This document shows, one piece after another, positions 24,606 to 31,876 of a stretch of 43,542 nt of DNA. The stretch comes from Phocaeicola plebeius. Its GTDB lineage: Bacteria; Bacteroidota; Bacteroidia; Bacteroidales; Bacteroidaceae. How positions within the stretch are numbered: position 1 is the stretch's first letter; each line of letters begins with the position of its first letter. Under the pieces are notes generated by a model. That model did not search any database. It saw nothing but the letters and a program-made list of their open reading frames with translations, and was not told the origin of the DNA. A program made the translations under genes and the position numbers. Location of the stretch: positions 1 through 43,542 of the forward strand of contig JALEPZ010000072.1 of NCBI GenBank assembly GCA_022767125.1, in the 5' to 3' direction.

Positions 24606-25255
24606 AAGGCCTTGCCCCTCATACCTCCCAGGTGTTTGAGGCGGTCTCCCGCCTGGACTGCATCTCCCCCTACCTGCTTGTTGGAGGGACCGCCCTGTCC
24701 CTGCAGTTGGGCACCCGGCAGAGCGAAGACCTGGACTTCATGCGGTGGCGTACCTCCAGGACGGAGCGGATGGAGGTGGAGTGGTATCGCATTGAGCGGG
24801 AGCTGTCCACGATAGGGGAGATTGAGAAGAGGGACATCTTGGATATCGACCACGTCGAGTTCCTGATGTCTGGCGTGAAGTTTTCCTTCTATGCCTGCCC
24901 CAAATACTCCCCGGTCAGCAGACCAGTCCCTTGCCTGAACCACCTCCGGCTGGCGGATGTAATGTCCATCGGCGCCATGAAGATGGAGGTGATGCTTCGC
25001 AGAAGCCATTTCCGTGACTATTACGACATCTATTCCATCTTGCGGTCTGGCGTACTCATTGGTGAGCTGGTACCACTGGCCTTGTCCTATTCCGGCCATC
25101 GGATGAAGTCCAAGAACTTGTTGGCCATGCTCACCAACGGTTCCCGTTTCATCCGTGACGCCCATTTTGAGCAGTTGGCCCCGCTCTATTCCGTCAGTCC
25201 CATGGAAATAGAGGAGTATATCAAGTCCTGCCTACTGAAAGACCGCCAGCCATAG
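24602..25255 (+). CDS. AbiEii/AbiGii-type nucleotidyltransferase, candidate toxin
   Basis: The 217-residue product has the DUF1814 nucleotidyltransferase signature: LVGGTALSLQLGTRQSEDLDF, with Gly28-Gly29 and the acidic pair Asp43 and Asp45, and later AIGAMKMEVM and HFRDYYDIYSI, matching the conserved lysine and (K/R)DYxD segment. Members of this family act as toxins in abortive-infection and type IV-like toxin-antitoxin systems; related MenT enzymes modify tRNA ends. Other family members have no known toxicity. The preceding small gene overlaps it. Located in an accessory stretch beside a broken gene. Confidence 0.82.
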   Translation: MKGLAPHTSQVFEAVSRLDCISPYLLVGGTALSLQLGTRQSEDLDFMRWRTSRTERMEVEWYRIERELSTIGEIEKRDILDIDHVEFLMSGVKFSFYACPKYSPVSRPVPCLNHLRLADVMSIGAMKMEVMLRRSHFRDYYDIYSILRSGVLIGELVPLALSYSGHRMKSKNLLAMLTNGSRFIRDAHFEQLAPLYSVSPMEIEEYIKSCLLKDRQP

Positions 25256-25668
25256 GCCGCTTCTGGAATACACCTGCAGCCATACATGGACCCTTCCTTA
25301 CCACCTGCCTTCTTCTCATCTTGTCAGGAAATCCGCCCGTTCCCTTTTTCTTCGTAATTCATATGCCTTCCAAATAGCACACTGCTGCTGGAGGGCTTTT
25401 TCATGTCCCATCGGGCGGTTTCCCGAGGTGGCATCCGTCCCTTTTCCGTCCTTCCAATTACAAAAACACACCATCAACTCCCTGATTCATAGACTTCTCA
25501 TTTTTGGATGACAGTTATCGCCGCGCCAACGAAATCGGGGGTAAAACCCCGTTCTGAGGCTTCTGAGAGGGGTTGAGTGCCGCAAAAGCGGTCGGTTTTC
25601 ACAGGAAACCGTCCCTCGTACGTCCCTTTTCTGTTCCTCGTCCTGATGCCCTCCAGGAGACTGAATTA

Positions 25669-25698
25669 AGAACAACTTGAGTTAGAACAATTTGAGTT
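25669..25698 (+). repeat. Tandem 15-base repeats upstream of the surface lipoprotein
   Basis: AGAACAACTTGAGTT and AGAACAATTTGAGTT, adjacent with one difference, ending 30 bases before the start codon. They may be paired binding sites. Confidence 0.7.
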
Positions 25699-25718
25699 TT
25701 TTAATTTATAAATTAAAA
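25699..25718. promoter_or_regulatory. Perfect 20-base AT palindrome
   Basis: TTTTAATTTATAAATTAAAA, ten bases before the start codon. It could be an operator or part of an AT-rich promoter or ribosome-binding region. Confidence 0.45.
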
Positions 25719-25728
25719 TTTTTTTATC

Positions 25729-28700
25729 ATGAGAAAAAAGTACTTAAGTGCACTGCTGTTCGGAGCGTTGGTAATGGCTTCGACAGCTACTTTCACTTCT
25801 TGTAAGGACTACGATGACGACATCGATCAGGTCAACACTGACATCAGTGCCGTCAAGGCAGACCTTTCAAGCAAGATGGATGCCGTTAACACGTCCATCT
25901 CGGGCCTGACTTCCGCACAGTCGGAAATCAAGAGCTCGCTGTCTGCCGTGAACAAGCAGATCGAGACCTTGAGCGCTGACGGAGCCAAGGCTATTGTCGA
26001 GCTGAAGGCTGAGCTGCAGAAGGCAGACGCCGACCAGAAGGCCGCCATCGAGGCACAGATTGCTGAACTGAGCACCAAACTGGAGGAACAGGTTGACGCC
26101 CTGAACGTACAGGCCGCACAGCTGGCCGCACAGCAGGCTCAGATTGAGGGCATCCTGGCCGAGCTCGAGGCCACCAAGGCCGGCATCGAGGCCGCCAACG
26201 CCAAGCTGGACAAGGCTGAGGCCGAACTGAAGGCCGGCATCGCCGCCAATACACAGAGCATTGAGGAGCTGAACAAGCAGCTGGCCGAGAAGCTGGCTGA
26301 GATTAGGGAGGCCTTCAATGCCAAGATTGATACCGAACTGGCCGCCGTACAGGGCGAAATCGCCGCTCTGGTGACCGTACAGACCAACCAGCAGGGCAGC
26401 ATCAACAATATCCTTGTTGAGCTGGAGGCCATCAGCGGCTCGCTGGCAGGCAACATCGCCGCCGTTGAGACCCTGAAGGCTGACATCGAGACCCTGAAGC
26501 AGGAGATGGAAGAGAAGATTGTGGCTTCCCACGACAAGATCCGTGAGGAGATCGCCGCCGTTGACGCCAAGCTGGCCACCGAAGTCGACCTCCTGAAGAA
26601 CGACCTCGCAGCACTGGCACTGAACCTTGCGGAACAGAAGACCGATCTGGAACTCCAGAAGGCTACGCTGGAAGCCTACAAGGAAGCCATGGAGAAAGCC
26701 GACCTTGACTTGGACGATAAGATTGCCGGCAACGCCGAGACTATCACCGCCAACAAGGAAGCAGCCGACAAGGCCATCGCTGACCTGGAGGCCCTCCTGA
26801 ACCAGAAGGTGGAAGAACTGGGCGGAAAGATTGAGGAAATCGTAGCCAACCACGAGGCCCTCAAGGTAATCGTTGGAAGCCTGCAGGGTAATGTTGAGGA
26901 AATCAACGGTGACATCGAGGACCTGCTGGGTGCCGTACTCGAACTGGCCGCATACGATGCCGAAGTGGAGGTGCGCCTGACCAAACTCGAGGCCCTGGCC
27001 GCCGGAAACGCTGAAGGCGTTGCCACCAACAAGACAGCCATCGAGGGACTCGTCAAGGAGCTGGCCGACGCGAAGAAGGCGCTTGAGGATTCCGACGCCG
27101 AACTGAAGGGCGCGCTGGGTCAGGACATCCAGAAACTCGCCGATCGCGTACTGCAGCTTGAGGCAGGCGTGAGCGACGCTGACTGGGATGCCATCAAGAC
27201 CCTTGTCGACGACGCCAAGGAGGAACTCAACGAGTCCATCAAGAAGAACACCGAGGACATCGCCGCCATCAAGAAGGACATCGACGAAGTCATCAAGGAA
27301 GACATCAAGAAACTGCAGGAGGATGTCGAGAAGATCAGCAAGAACCTCGGCACAATGACCGCAGCTGTGGTGAACGGTATGGTTACCAACGTAGTGTTCA
27401 TGAAAGAATATGACATCACCTTCTCCAATGTCGTTGAAAAAGACGCGAAGTTCGGCTACGATGTGAACGGTAACCTGCTGTCTAATTACCTCACCTTCAC
27501 CAAGGAAGTTCAGCGTCCTATTGCCCAGACCTTCCAGGTACGTGTGACCCCGGCTTCCGCCGTACTGGATGCCAGCCGCATCTCGTTCCTCAACTCCAAG
27601 GGTGAGGTGATGCCGAACGTATCCGTAACGAACGTCGTTCGTCGTGAGAATACTAATCAGGGCTACATCAGCAGAGCCGCTGCCGCTCCTACGGGCATCT
27701 GGGAAGTGACCGTACAGTTGGATAACTATAATAAAGATGCTTTCGACAAAGCGACATTGGTAAATCCGCTGAATGGTTTCAATACTGATAACAAGATTTG
27801 CTACGCCATGTCCATCAGCAATCCGGTTGACGAAGAGGGTGCTGCACGTAACGTGACTACCGCATTCGATATGGCATTCAACTACCAGAATTATAGTCCA
27901 GCTTCTTCTTTGTGGTTCAAGGTAGATGACAAGAATCTAAACACATTGACAAACCGATCCAGAGGCAACATTTCTCCCTTGGAGTCCCGATGGAAGAACA
28001 ATACTCCTGATGTATGGGCAGAAAGAAATACGAATGGAAAAACTGAGGGGGACGATACCGATTACCGTCGCAATCAAGGTTCACTGTTCTCTGCTGCTAT
28101 TGGTACTCCTTTCACCATCACACTGACAACAGATAATTCATACAATGATACAAATGTAAGCAATATCCGTGCAATCTATGTGACATTGGATAAGGAATAT
28201 GCTACAGAGTCTGATGCTTCGGAATGGGAAGCATGGAAACAATACGGTTACACTGGCTTGGATGAGGTAGTCGAAGGTACTTCTACCCAAGTAACTATCA
28301 CTAATTGTCCTACTGGCGATATTATCGGTTTCCGTGTTTACGCTGTGAACTACGATGGTACACTTGTTGACCCAGATGGTAAAGCGTTCTATGTATATGT
28401 CGGCAATGCTGCTGTAGATCAGGCTGACCTGACTGTAGGTGTAAACTTTGCATCTCCGTTTACTTGGACTACGATGATTTCTGAAAAGGATCCGTTCTCT
28501 ACCGCTAATTGGGGCGCGGCTACCAAATATGAAATCTCCATTAAGGATGCGGATGGAAATACTGTTAATGCTTATACCGAGCTTGGATTGACTTCTACCA
28601 ACTTCAAGTTCTACAAGAACAATAATGGTACCGATGCTCCAGCTAGTTTGCTTGGCACAAGTACAAACAGCACAACATTGACCGGTGATTTGGCTGCTGA

Positions 28701-29745
28701 CAAGACCGTCGTTACAAAGGTGCAGATGGTTAATGTTAATCCTGCCAAATTGAAGGATGGCATGACCTACACGGCCACTATTATCGCTAAGAATACTCGT
28801 GGTGTTGTAGCATCTAGTACCATCAACTTCACGAAGGCTCTGCCCGCATTCCCGAGCAGCAAGGTTTATCCGTTCACCAATGTGCTGCAGCACAATACAT
28901 TGACAGTTTATCCGATTCAGGCTCCTAATGCAGGTAATGGCGATAAGGCTAGATATGAGATGCAAAATGTTTGGCATGGTCTGACAGATTCCGAATGGAA
29001 CAATGTATCTGGTAAGGGACAAGCTGCTAAGTTTGTACAGGTAGTTACCGATGAACAGCGTACTGCTCAAAGTCAAGGTACATACCCGGTAATCACTTAT
29101 CCGTTGACAGCTGGATATCAGAGCTTGTGGCTCGACAAGAAATGGGTGAACCCGAACACTGATGTGAATGCACTGTATGGTCAGAGCTTCCCGATGAAAA
29201 TTGTTTATGAATATGGGGACATCCGTTTTGCATTAAACGATGCAGGAACAGACTTTGAAACTAAGCCCTGGTCTCCGAATGGTGAAGAATTCAACATCGT
29301 TCTCCGCAACTATGCTGATGACTGTACCTTCACTTGGAACGGAGCCGCTCCTGTATTGGTTTACAATGGTGTACAGGATGTTCAGAATCCTCCTATCAGT
29401 AAGATTTACCTCGACAAGCTGATTGTGAAGGATGGTTACAACGCTTCTGTTGATTTGAGTGGAAACGCTAACGGTTACTTCCAGTCTGTAGAGGTACACT
29501 TCCTGACTGGTGCTAACTTCGACAGAGTTGACGAGTACTACACTGGTTCTATTGATCCTGAAACTTCTACTACTACGAATGGCGTTACTACTGTAGATCC
29601 TGCACACATTACCTTGACAGCGAAATCTTCTGCCGCTATCCCAGGCAATGTACCGACCAAACTGCAGTTCGTCATTACGGATAGCTTCGGTTACACGATT
29701 ACGAAGGTAATCAATGTTCCGTTCACCATGACTCCGCGGCAGTAA
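25729..29745 (+). CDS. Large coiled-coil surface lipoprotein, 1338 residues
   Basis: A probable surface-exposed lipoprotein. The signal peptide ends in the lipobox region TFTSC with Cys25, followed by KDYDDD; acidic residues right after the cysteine match the Bacteroidetes surface-export signal. Residues about 30-560 are an unbroken heptad-rich region of Ala, Leu, Glu, Lys and Asp without Cys or Pro, predicted to be a long coiled coil. The remaining 780 residues are beta-rich, with Thr/Asn/Gly-rich segments, and end in a domain with GANFDRVDEYYTGS. No enzyme motif is seen. From about residue 660 the DNA becomes AT-richer with different codon choices, suggesting a mosaic gene. Proteins with this N-terminus are frequent in Bacteroidales; a fibre or S-layer-like role is inference. 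A strong terminator follows. Confidence 0.88.
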   Translation: MRKKYLSALLFGALVMASTATFTSCKDYDDDIDQVNTDISAVKADLSSKMDAVNTSISGLTSAQSEIKSSLSAVNKQIETLSADGAKAIVELKAELQKADADQKAAIEAQIAELSTKLEEQVDALNVQAAQLAAQQAQIEGILAELEATKAGIEAANAKLDKAEAELKAGIAANTQSIEELNKQLAEKLAEIREAFNAKIDTELAAVQGEIAALVTVQTNQQGSINNILVELEAISGSLAGNIAAVETLKADIETLKQEMEEKIVASHDKIREEIAAVDAKLATEVDLLKNDLAALALNLAEQKTDLELQKATLEAYKEAMEKADLDLDDKIAGNAETITANKEAADKAIADLEALLNQKVEELGGKIEEIVANHEALKVIVGSLQGNVEEINGDIEDLLGAVLELAAYDAEVEVRLTKLEALAAGNAEGVATNKTAIEGLVKELADAKKALEDSDAELKGALGQDIQKLADRVLQLEAGVSDADWDAIKTLVDDAKEELNESIKKNTEDIAAIKKDIDEVIKEDIKKLQEDVEKISKNLGTMTAAVVNGMVTNVVFMKEYDITFSNVVEKDAKFGYDVNGNLLSNYLTFTKEVQRPIAQTFQVRVTPASAVLDASRISFLNSKGEVMPNVSVTNVVRRENTNQGYISRAAAAPTGIWEVTVQLDNYNKDAFDKATLVNPLNGFNTDNKICYAMSISNPVDEEGAARNVTTAFDMAFNYQNYSPASSLWFKVDDKNLNTLTNRSRGNISPLESRWKNNTPDVWAERNTNGKTEGDDTDYRRNQGSLFSAAIGTPFTITLTTDNSYNDTNVSNIRAIYVTLDKEYATESDASEWEAWKQYGYTGLDEVVEGTSTQVTITNCPTGDIIGFRVYAVNYDGTLVDPDGKAFYVYVGNAAVDQADLTVGVNFASPFTWTTMISEKDPFSTANWGAATKYEISIKDADGNTVNAYTELGLTSTNFKFYKNNNGTDAPASLLGTSTNSTTLTGDLAADKTVVTKVQMVNVNPAKLKDGMTYTATIIAKNTRGVVASSTINFTKALPAFPSSKVYPFTNVLQHNTLTVYPIQAPNAGNGDKARYEMQNVWHGLTDSEWNNVSGKGQAAKFVQVVTDEQRTAQSQGTYPVITYPLTAGYQSLWLDKKWVNPNTDVNALYGQSFPMKIVYEYGDIRFALNDAGTDFETKPWSPNGEEFNIVLRNYADDCTFTWNGAAPVLVYNGVQDVQNPPISKIYLDKLIVKDGYNASVDLSGNANGYFQSVEVHFLTGANFDRVDEYYTGSIDPETSTTTNGVTTVDPAHITLTAKSSAAIPGNVPTKLQFVITDSFGYTITKVINVPFTMTPRQ

Positions 29746-29776
29746 TCTTCGAATCATTGAAGAAAGCTCTATAATC

Positions 29777-29816
29777 AAGGCGACCCACTTCCTTAAAGAA
29801 AGTGGGCCGCCTTTTT
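29777..29816 (+). terminator. Strong terminator after the surface lipoprotein gene
   Basis: AAGGCG-A-CCCACTT pairs with AAGTGGG-C-CGCCTT, followed by a T run. It starts 31 bases past the stop. Confidence 0.88.
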
Positions 29817-30068
29817 GGTTATACGCTCCGGATGAGCATTGTCTAACGGGTGCAAGTTTCCAATGAGCCCTGATAGTGGAAATTGTCCAGCCAGAGAGAC
29901 AAGGTATCCATCGTCAGGTGGAATCCTTGTTTGCTGGATGCGTACCTCGATTGGAATCCAAAAATAGGAACCGCCGTATGCGGAACCGCAGTACGGTAGT
30001 GTGAGAGGTCGGTAAACAATGAAAGCAGGAGATAAACACCTGTGATTAGTGTTTGCCTCCTGCTCGAT
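29817..30068 (+). mobile_element. Probable group II intron 3-prime remnant (domains V-VI)
   Basis: At 29971-29997 the sequence folds as CCGTA-TGCGG-AA-CCGCA-G-TACGG, then AGTGTGAGAGG. This is the layout of group II intron domain V and the joining segment, with a compensated inner stem but a one-base bulge where two are usual. Domain VI would be the hairpin AGCAGGAG/CTCCTGCT (30024-30064) with an inner AAACAC/GTGTTT stem. No reverse transcriptase or 5-prime end is present, so it would be a deletion derivative. It follows an intrinsic terminator, which is where group IIC introns insert. Confidence 0.5.
30024..30064 (+). repeat. Long hairpin, putative intron domain VI
   Basis: AGCAGGAG pairs with CTCCTGCT (eight pairs) and AAACAC with GTGTTT (six pairs), separated by a small internal mismatch, with a loop of about nine bases. 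Confidence 0.7.
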
Positions 30069-30378
30069 TTTCGTCCGGTCATGAGCTTTTATTTGTGAGA
30101 AGCCTCGAAAAGCAGCAGACACTTCTTCGATAGACAGCAAATGAACTTTTGATAGCGGGCAGAAGAATATTCGGTAGCTGGCAGAAGGTGCCGACAGGTG
30201 TCTTCAGGGTCGTCTATGCATCCCTATCAGAGTGTCAGAAGACGGGCTTTCCAGGGAGCATCAGCACCGTTCTTTGTCCTGTGCAAGAAGTGTCGGCCGG
30301 ACGCTCTTTGCATCGCAGTCGTTATGCGTCCGGAAAGCGAGCATACGGATATAAGCAGTGGTCGGCTGCGCTGTTGGA

Positions 30379-30407
30379 CAGATGCTTCACTGCGTTCAGC
30401 ATGACAG
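30379..30407 (+). repeat. REP-like dispersed repeat, copy 4
   Basis: cagatgcttcactgcg then ttcagcatgacag. It shares most positions with the copy at 30566 and with 2273. Confidence 0.65.
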
Positions 30408-30565
30408 ATAGAAAAGAACAGACAATGAGTCTGAAAGGAACGGGTAGATAGAGCCACAGGAACGGGTTCTTCTAGCGATAGGAACAAGTCCCTTTTCGGG
30501 AAAGGTATAAGGAATAAAAAGAATGAAAGGGAAAGCCGGTCTGAATAAACGGAAGTGGATGTATG

Positions 30566-30594
30566 CAGATGTTTCGCTGCGCTCAACATGACAG
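30566..30594 (+). repeat. REP-like dispersed repeat, copy 5
   Basis: cagatgtttcgctgcgctc then aacatgacag. The best-preserved copy, just beyond the ispF 3-prime end. Confidence 0.65.
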
Positions 30595-30622
30595 AGAAGA
30601 GGGGGCCTTATTCCCCCTTCTC
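30594..30622 (-). terminator. Hairpin downstream of ispF
   Basis: On the minus strand GAGAAG-GGGG pairs with CCCC-T-CTTCTC just after the ispF stop. There is no T run, so termination is uncertain. It overlaps what looks like the former ispF C-terminus. Confidence 0.4.
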
Positions 30623-30624
30623 AA

Positions 30625-31113
30625 TCAACACGATTTTCCTTTTTCAATCAACACGGTGGCATAAGCGGAAATGCCTTCCTCCCGTCCGGTGAAGCCCAGC
30701 TTCTCCGTGGTGGTGGCCTTGATGGACACCTCGTCGGCATCGATACCCATCACGCCGGCCAGCACCTCCTGCATCTCCGGGATACGGGCCTTCAGCTTGG
30801 GACGCTCGGCACAGACCGTGGCATCGATGTTCCCCACCCGATAGCCCTTGGCGGCAATCAGGGCAACGGTGCGCTGCAGCAGCACCTTGCTGTCGATGTT
30901 CTTGAACTCCCCGGCCGTATCGGGAAAATGATAGCCGATGTCGCGCAGATTGGCAGCCCCCAGCAAAGCATCGCAAATGGCATGAATCAACACATCGGCA
31001 TCCGAATGCCCCAACAATCCTTTCTCATGGTCCAGACGGATGCCGCCCAGCCACAGCTCACGGCCTTCCACGAGGCGGTGAACGTCATAACCGAAACCTA
31101 CTCTTATCTTCAT
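30625..31113 (-). CDS. ispF: 2-C-methyl-D-erythritol 2,4-cyclodiphosphate synthase
   Basis: Fifth step of the MEP pathway, a zinc-dependent trimer. Metal ligands are Asp10 and His12 in GYDVHRL and His44 in HSDADVLIH; ATTTEKLGFTGREEGI is the conserved C-terminal block. 162 residues. The last residues are odd: a 23-base near-duplication at the 3-prime end repeats the VLIEKG codons and shifts the second copy out of frame, so the protein ends EKGKSC instead of EKGE. This is probably harmless, since the extreme C-terminus is variable. Its start overlaps the FAH-family stop by four bases. Confidence 0.96.
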   Translation of the reverse strand: MKIRVGFGYDVHRLVEGRELWLGGIRLDHEKGLLGHSDADVLIHAICDALLGAANLRDIGYHFPDTAGEFKNIDSKVLLQRTVALIAAKGYRVGNIDATVCAERPKLKARIPEMQEVLAGVMGIDADEVSIKATTTEKLGFTGREEGISAYATVLIEKGKSC

Positions 31114-31727
31114 CGTATATGGAAATCAATTACTTTCTCCTGTTCCAGGTACCCCTCCAGGTGGTTGCCGATGCGTACCGGTCCTACTCCTACCGGTGTA
31201 CCCGTGTAAATCATGTCACCCATTTTCAGCGTACAGAAACGGCTGACATAGGCCACTATCTGGTCCACCCGGAACAGCATGTCGCGGGTATGCCCCTGCT
31301 GGACCGTCTGTCCGTCGATGTCCAGGTGGAAACGGATGTCCTGAATATCCGCAAAGCGGTCCACCGGCACCCAGTCGCCGATGGCAGCCGAATTGTCGAA
31401 GCCCTTACACAGCTCCCAAGGCCGGCCGGTCGCACGGAACTTCCGCTGCAGGTCGCGGGCGGTAAAGTCGATGCCCACCGTCACGGCATCGTAGTAGCGA
31501 TGTGCAAACCGCTCGGCGATGTGCTTGCCCAGGCGGTTGATGCGGACCACCAGCTCGGTCTCGTAGTCCACCTGCTCGCAGAAATCAGGTATAAAAAAAG
31601 GCTTCCCGTCCTTCAGCAGGGCCGAGTCGGGCTTCATGAATATCACCGGTTCTTCGGGCAACGCCTCCCCGGCATGTAATTCTTGGCAATGTAACGGGTA
31701 GTTCATGCCTATCGCTATTATCTTCAT
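31110..31727 (-). CDS. Fumarylacetoacetate hydrolase family protein
   Basis: A 205-residue FAH-fold protein. Members hydrolyse or decarboxylate 2-oxo acids (for example oxaloacetate decarboxylase or acylpyruvase activity) using a divalent metal. VDYETELVV supplies the paired glutamates, VGIDFTARDLQ the conserved metal-site aspartate block, and TGTPVGVGPV the C-terminal signature. First gene of a two-gene unit with ispF; the substrate is not predictable. Confidence 0.92.
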   Translation of the reverse strand: MKIIAIGMNYPLHCQELHAGEALPEEPVIFMKPDSALLKDGKPFFIPDFCEQVDYETELVVRINRLGKHIAERFAHRYYDAVTVGIDFTARDLQRKFRATGRPWELCKGFDNSAAIGDWVPVDRFADIQDIRFHLDIDGQTVQQGHTRDMLFRVDQIVAYVSRFCTLKMGDMIYTGTPVGVGPVRIGNHLEGYLEQEKVIDFHIR

Positions 31728-31746
31728 CTATATAAGGTTTTATTTG

Positions 31747-31754
31747 CAAAAGTA
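31747..31754 (-). promoter_or_regulatory. Candidate -7 element of the FAH-ispF unit
   Basis: TACTTTTG on the minus strand, 19 bases before the start codon; fits TAnnTTTG. Confidence 0.5.
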
Positions 31755-31799
31755 GCATATTTCTTCGGAATTGTGTGCAGGAATTACCAAAAAAGGGCG

Positions 31800-31807
31800 T
31801 ATCTTTG
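31800..31807 (+). promoter_or_regulatory. Candidate -7 element of the amylase gene
   Basis: TATCTTTG, 69 bases before the amylase start; fits TAnnTTTG. No -33 match. Confidence 0.5.
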
Positions 31808-31876
31808 GCCGTCATTAGAAGGAATGACAACGCCCACTTGACCAACCGCATGCATATCAACTATTAAGAACCTTTA

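Larger units (their letters stand above)
25256..25728. other. Structured gene-free leader of the surface lipoprotein gene
   Basis: No gene supported. The right half has three hairpins in a row: CGGGG/CCCCG (about 25537-25552), CCGC/GCGG (about 25582-25593) and CGGTTT/AAACCG (about 25594-25612). Then come tandem 15-base repeats and an AT-rich palindrome just before the start codon. No exact TAnnTTTG was found, so the promoter is not located. Confidence 0.5.
30069..30624. other. Gene-free stretch before ispF
   Basis: No supported gene; short frames on both strands lack family resemblance. It contains a hairpin CCGGACGC/GCGTCCGG (30297-30333, 21-base loop), two REP-like repeats and the hairpin next to the ispF stop. 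Confidence 0.6.

Noticed and set aside
25867..26853. Long minus-strand frame within the coiled-coil region
   Set aside because: Repetitive low-complexity translation caused by the heptad codons of the sense gene.
29793..30140. Minus-strand frame of 115 codons
   Set aside because: Its most distinctive residues come from the complement of the intron domain V-like hairpin; no start signal or protein family resemblance.
30149..30451. 100-codon plus-strand frame before ispF
   Set aside because: Contains a REP-like repeat and an inverted repeat; no protein-like composition.
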